The notes under the pieces were generated by a model that saw nothing but the letters and a program-made list of their open reading frames with translations, did no database searches and was not told where the DNA came from. DNA of 7,643 nucleotides from Candidatus Omnitrophota bacterium (lineage in GTDB: Bacteria > Omnitrophota > Gorgyraeia > Gygaellales > Profunditerraquicolaceae). Location of the stretch: contig JAGUUJ010000017.1 of the NCBI GenBank assembly GCA_020063525.1, positions 1-7,643 on the forward strand, in the 5' to 3' direction. Positions 4,052-7,643 of this stretch are shown here, piece by piece. Made by a program: the position numbers and the translations under genes. Position 1 is the stretch's first letter. Each line of letters begins with the position of its first letter.

Positions 4052-6787
4052 CTATTTTTTCTCCTTCAGTGCTGCCTGGGCTGCAGCTAATATAGCAATG
4101 GGAACCCGAAAAGGCGAACAGCTCACATAATTCATACCTACGCGATGACAGAATTCTACGGAACGTGGCTCACCGCCATGCTCACCACAGATACCTACTT
4201 CTAAGTCACGGCGCGTTTTGCGTCCGCGCTGGATACCTATCTTGATTAATTCTCCGATTCCTTCCTGGTCAATGGTTTGAAAAGGGTCAAAAGGCAAGAT
4301 ACCTTTCTTGATATAGTCAGGTAAGAAACTACCAATATCATCGCGCGAAAAACCAAAACCCATCTGGGTCATATCATTCGTGCCAAAAGAGAAAAATTCG
4401 GAAACCTCTGCCAATTTATCCGCCACAATGGATGCCCGGGGAATCTCAATCATGGTACCAAACATATGTTTAATTTTTTTGAGGTTATATTTATTTAAAA
4501 CCTCCTGATAAACTTTTTTGGTGATCACTAATTGGTCATTTAATTCCTTGACCTCGCAAACCACAGGTATCATTATCTCAGGATAGGGTTTCTTACCTTC
4601 TTTAATAAGTTCTGCTGCTGCCTCAAAGATGGCTCGAATCTGCATCTCGCTTACTTCCGCATAAGTAATACCCAAGCGCACTCCCCGATGACCCATCATG
4701 GGATTGGATTCGTGCAAGCCTTTTGCTCTCTGGGATAGTTCTTCCATAGTTATATTTAAATCCCGAGCGAGCTGCTCCAATTTTGCCTGTTCGCGAGGGA
4801 CAAACTCATGTAATGGCGGGTCAAGCAGCCGAATCACTACAGGCAGCCCATCCATGGCCTCCAACGTGCCCTTGATATCTTTCTTGACATAAGGAAATAA
4901 TTCATCCAAGGCCTTGCATCTTTCAGCTTCGGTCTTAGACATTATCATCTTACATAATCTAGACAATGGCTCTTCGGAACCTTTGCCATAAAACATATGT
5001 TCAGTTCTGAACAATCCAATTCCTTCTGCGCTGAATTGTCTGGCTTTCTTAGCGTCTTCAGGAGTATCGGCATTGGTGCGTACGCCTAATTTCTTTAAAG
5101 AGGCACATATCTTTAAAAAATTCATTAAAATCTCATTTTCTTCAGAAGCATCCATCATGGGTAATTTGCCTTCGTAGACATTGCCTTTAGTGCCATTTAA
5201 AGTAATCCAGGCGCCTTCTTTAAAGACCTTGCCATCCGCATGCAGTTCTTTTTTGTCATAGTCAATATGAATTGCTCCGCATCCGACAATACAGCATTTA
5301 CCCCAACCGCGGGCAACCAATGCTGCATGCGAAGTCATTCCACCTCGGGCAGTTAAAATTGCCGAAGCTGCCCGCATACCCTCCACATCCTCAGGATTTG
5401 TCTCCGCGCGCACTAAAATTACTTTTCTGCCCTGTTTCACCCATTCTACAGCCTCGTGAGCAGAAAATACTATCTGGCCGCTCGCACCACCCGGCCCTGC
5501 AGGTAATCCTTTAGCTAAAGGTTTATGAGCGAGTTCTATTTTAGGGTCAATAATCGGATGTAATAATTCATCTAATTGGCTAGGGCTGACCCGCATGACT
5601 GCTTCTTCTTTTTTGATTAATTTCTCCTTTAACATATCCATTGCCATGCGCACCGCAGCCGGACCATTACGTTTTCCCACGCGGCACTGCAGCATAAAAA
5701 GCCTGCCTTTTTCTATGGTGAACTCAATATCCTGCATATCGCGGTAGTGTTTCTCTAAGCGCTTCTCGTAATTAAAGAGTTCCTGATAAATCTTGGGCAT
5801 GGCTTTTTCTAAAGTCATCAAATCCTTATTGTGTTCTGATTTGGAATATTCATTTATCGGAGCGGGGGTGCGGATGCCTGCCACCACATCTTCACCCTGG
5901 GCATTAATTAAATATTCACCGTAGAATTTATTCTCTCCATTTCCAGGGTTACGGGTAAAGGCAACACCGGTTGCCGAATCATTGCCCATATTCCCAAAGA
6001 CCATGGTCTGCACAGTCACCGCTGTGCCCCATTCATCAGGAATGTTTTCTATCCGCCTGTAACTGACTGCGCGCTTGCCGTTCCAGGAAGCAAACACCGC
6101 GCCAATCCCCCCCCACAACTGCTCATTGGGCTCATCAGGAAAATCTTTTTTTAATCCTTCTTTTATCTTGGCTTTAAATAAAGCACAGAGTTTTTTCAGG
6201 TCATCTGCAGTCAGTTCAGTATCGTTGGTATAACCTTTTTCCTTTTTCATTGCACTCATAATCTTTTCTAACTGCTTGCGGATACCAGACTCTTCGTCTT
6301 TAAGTTCAATACCCGCTGCCTTCTCCATTACCACATCCGAATACATCATAATTAATCTGCGATAAGCATCATAAACAAAACGACTATTTCCGCCACCTTG
6401 TTTTATCAAGCCAGGTATGACTCCTTGAGTTAAACCAATATTTAATACTGTCTCCATCATTCCAGGCATAGACCTGCGCGCACCTGAACGCACGGAAATT
6501 AAGAGTGGATTCTCGGGGTCGCCGAATTTTCTTACCATCAGCTTTTCCACTCTTTCTAAGGCTTTATGGACCTCTTCTTTTAAACCACCAGGATAGGCCC
6601 TTCTATTTTTATAATAGTGTGTGCAAACCTCAGTGGTAATAGTAAAACCCGGTGGCACAGGAAGTCGTAAATCTTTATGCCCGGCCATCTCTGCCAGGTT
6701 TGCTCCCTTACCACCCAGGAGATTTTTCATGCCTTCGTTTCCGTCTGCTTTTCCGCCCCCGAAGAAGTAAACATATTTTTTTGCCAT
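4052..6787 (-). CDS. ppdK: Pyruvate, phosphate dikinase
   Basis: The enzyme interconverts pyruvate + ATP + phosphate with PEP + AMP + pyrophosphate in the cytosol, giving a reversible or pyrophosphate-linked glycolytic step. At 911 residues it is slightly longer than the usual 870-900. The N-terminal nucleotide-binding domain shows GGKGANLAEM (25-34) and VRSGARRSMPGMMETVLNIG (99-118). The central swivelling domain carries the phospho-carrier His487 in GGMTSHAALVARGWG. The C-terminal PEP/pyruvate barrel has EGIGLFRTEHMF (588-599), RLLDPPLHEF (653-662), MGHRGVRLG (698-706), MIEIPRA (779-785) and FGTNDMTQMGFGFSRDD (801-817). The catalytic Cys867 lies in GICGEHGGEP. Every key residue is present, so it should be active, and it is PPDK rather than PEP synthase. 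AAGGAGGG stands 12 nt before the ATG, a rather long spacing. The gene lies 79 nt after glyS and is likely co-transcribed with it. Confidence 0.98.
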   Translation of the reverse strand: MAKKYVYFFGGGKADGNEGMKNLLGGKGANLAEMAGHKDLRLPVPPGFTITTEVCTHYYKNRRAYPGGLKEEVHKALERVEKLMVRKFGDPENPLLISVRSGARRSMPGMMETVLNIGLTQGVIPGLIKQGGGNSRFVYDAYRRLIMMYSDVVMEKAAGIELKDEESGIRKQLEKIMSAMKKEKGYTNDTELTADDLKKLCALFKAKIKEGLKKDFPDEPNEQLWGGIGAVFASWNGKRAVSYRRIENIPDEWGTAVTVQTMVFGNMGNDSATGVAFTRNPGNGENKFYGEYLINAQGEDVVAGIRTPAPINEYSKSEHNKDLMTLEKAMPKIYQELFNYEKRLEKHYRDMQDIEFTIEKGRLFMLQCRVGKRNGPAAVRMAMDMLKEKLIKKEEAVMRVSPSQLDELLHPIIDPKIELAHKPLAKGLPAGPGGASGQIVFSAHEAVEWVKQGRKVILVRAETNPEDVEGMRAASAILTARGGMTSHAALVARGWGKCCIVGCGAIHIDYDKKELHADGKVFKEGAWITLNGTKGNVYEGKLPMMDASEENEILMNFLKICASLKKLGVRTNADTPEDAKKARQFSAEGIGLFRTEHMFYGKGSEEPLSRLCKMIMSKTEAERCKALDELFPYVKKDIKGTLEAMDGLPVVIRLLDPPLHEFVPREQAKLEQLARDLNITMEELSQRAKGLHESNPMMGHRGVRLGITYAEVSEMQIRAIFEAAAELIKEGKKPYPEIMIPVVCEVKELNDQLVITKKVYQEVLNKYNLKKIKHMFGTMIEIPRASIVADKLAEVSEFFSFGTNDMTQMGFGFSRDDIGSFLPDYIKKGILPFDPFQTIDQEGIGELIKIGIQRGRKTRRDLEVGICGEHGGEPRSVEFCHRVGMNYVSCSPFRVPIAILAAAQAALKEKK

Positions 6788-6813
6788 TGCCTTTAAAAAC
6801 CCTCCTTCTTAGT

Positions 6814-6849
6814 TAAGACTAAGACTTAGATTAAGATTTAGGTTAAAGT
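6814..6849. repeat. Degenerate hexamer repeat between glyS and ppdK
   Basis: Six hexamers run in tandem: taagac, taagac, ttagat, taagat, ttaggt, taaagt. On the transcript, copies of CTTAATC here can pair with GATTAAGG spanning the glyS stop (6867), giving a weak A/U-rich hairpin. The tract fills most of the glyS-ppdK gap and lies upstream of the ppdK ribosome site (6800-6807). I see no convincing promoter in it. Confidence 0.6.
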
Positions 6850-6866
6850 AAAGCTTTTCCTTAATC

Positions 6867-7643
6867 TTAGCCTTCCGTGTTAAGCTTTTTCGAAAGATAT
6901 TCTCTTAACTTATCAATACTAATTCTGTCCTGCTGCATCGTATCTCTATCGCGCACGGTTACCTGCTTATCTTCTAACGATTGCACATCCACGGTAACAC
7001 AGTAAAGCGTGCCTACCTCATCCTGCCTGCGATAGAGCTTGCCGATACCGGCAGTATCGTCATAGACAGTAATGAAACATTTCTTTAAATCTTGGGCTAT
7101 TCTCTTGGCCAATTCTACAATCTCTGGCCTATTTTTTAAAAGGGGCAGCACCGCTACCTTTATCGGCGCTAAATCTTTGTGCAATTTTAAGACTACGCGG
7201 ATATCATCTTTTACTTTTTCTTCATGATAAGCATCCACTAAAAATGCTAATACGCTTCTATCTACCCCACCTGACGGCTCAATAATGTAGGGATAAAATT
7301 TTTCCTTCGTAGTTTCATCAAAATATTTTAAATCCTTACTACTAAACTTGGCATGCTCTCTTAAATCAAAATCAGTGCGGTTGGCAATCCCTTCTAATTC
7401 GCTCCAGCCGAAGGCAAAATTGTATTCTATATCTGTGCAGGCTTTAGCATAATGCGCCAGTTCATCTTTGGTATGGGGACGCTTTCTTAAATTTTCTTTT
7501 TTTATCCCTAAATTTAAATACCAACTAAAACGAGATTCTATCCACTCTTCTAATTTTTTATCTGCCTCTTGGGGTTTCACAAAATATTCAATTTCCATCT
7601 GTTCAAATTCGCGGGTCCTAAAGGTAAAATTTCCGGGCGTGAC
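6867..7643 (-). CDS. glyS: Glycyl-tRNA synthetase, single-chain class II type (5' part missing)
   Basis: The enzyme charges tRNA-Gly with glycine. The frame is open up to the window edge; the Met at 7598 is internal, because the 15 codons before it read VTPGNFTFRTREFEQ, which is class II motif 2 (FRTREFEQMEIEYFV). So 258 C-terminal residues are present and the N-terminus lies to the right. Motif 3 is visible as PYIIEPSGGVDRSVLAFL, with the GxDR arginine. The C-terminal anticodon-binding domain follows from about LAPIKVAVLPLLK through KLYRRQDEVGTLYCVTVD to RDRDTMQQDRI. This is the alpha-2 (GlyQS, eukaryote/archaea-like) form rather than the tetrameric glyQ/glyS pair. Small departures from the usual consensus (SGG for SAG in motif 3, GTL for GTP) do not touch catalytic residues. 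It is the most upstream gene here and probably leads the ppdK transcript. Confidence 0.97.
   Translation of the reverse strand, partial: VTPGNFTFRTREFEQMEIEYFVKPQEADKKLEEWIESRFSWYLNLGIKKENLRKRPHTKDELAHYAKACTDIEYNFAFGWSELEGIANRTDFDLREHAKFSSKDLKYFDETTKEKFYPYIIEPSGGVDRSVLAFLVDAYHEEKVKDDIRVVLKLHKDLAPIKVAVLPLLKNRPEIVELAKRIAQDLKKCFITVYDDTAGIGKLYRRQDEVGTLYCVTVDVQSLEDKQVTVRDRDTMQQDRISIDKLREYLSKKLNTEG

Noticed and set aside
4018..4060. Plus-strand hairpin followed by T6 as an intrinsic terminator
   Set aside because: No gene is transcribed on the plus strand here, and the T-run is separated from the stem by 9 nt.
7596..7598. Met at 7598 as the start of glycyl-tRNA synthetase
   Set aside because: The 15 upstream codons are in frame and encode conserved motif 2 residues, so the gene continues past the window edge.

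Overview
The window comes from a bacterium with moderate to low GC content by eye. All recognisable genes lie on the minus strand, so transcription runs from high to low coordinates. A Gram-negative envelope is indicated by an outer-membrane barrel protein with a cleavable signal peptide and by a lipoprotein. The barrel protein resembles the alginate-export-like porins common in Candidatus Omnitrophota. The surrounding gene set (single-chain glycyl-tRNA synthetase, pyruvate phosphate dikinase, short sigma-70) fits an uncultivated lineage of that kind, probably a metagenome contig. The taxonomic assignment is inference; the minus-strand layout and protein families are read from the sequence.

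In the direction of transcription the order is as follows. The 3' part of glyS (glycyl-tRNA synthetase) enters from the right edge at 7643 and ends at 6867. A short hexamer-repeat spacer follows, then ppdK (pyruvate, phosphate dikinase, 6787-4052). A spacer with a tandem 14-mer and a hairpin leads to a 271-residue sigma-70 factor (3969-3154), which overlaps apt (adenine phosphoribosyltransferase, GTG start, 3157-2630) by 4 nt. A strikingly self-complementary 183-bp element (2630-2448) fills the space up to a tRNA-Arg(CCU) gene (2437-2364). A PHP-domain metal phosphoesterase starts only 11 nt after the tRNA and overlaps a small lipoprotein gene (1702-1226) by 4 nt. A 269-bp intergenic region then carries a strong sigma-70-type promoter and a structured leader of about 175 nt for the porin gene, which runs off the left edge at position 1. 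No gene-free stretch exceeds 300 bp.

Functionally the right two thirds is housekeeping: translation, the pyruvate/PEP node, transcription initiation and purine salvage. The left third turns to the cell envelope. The two 4-nt overlaps imply translational coupling of sigma with apt and of the PHP protein with the lipoprotein.

The most notable non-coding items are the inverted-repeat element between apt and the tRNA, the porin leader with a Shine-Dalgarno-like sequence displayed in a hairpin loop, an octanucleotide repeat inside the lipoprotein signal peptide that could shift the frame by slippage, and short tandem repeats at several gene junctions. I did not find a defence system, CRISPR array, transposase gene or other clearly new multi-gene system.
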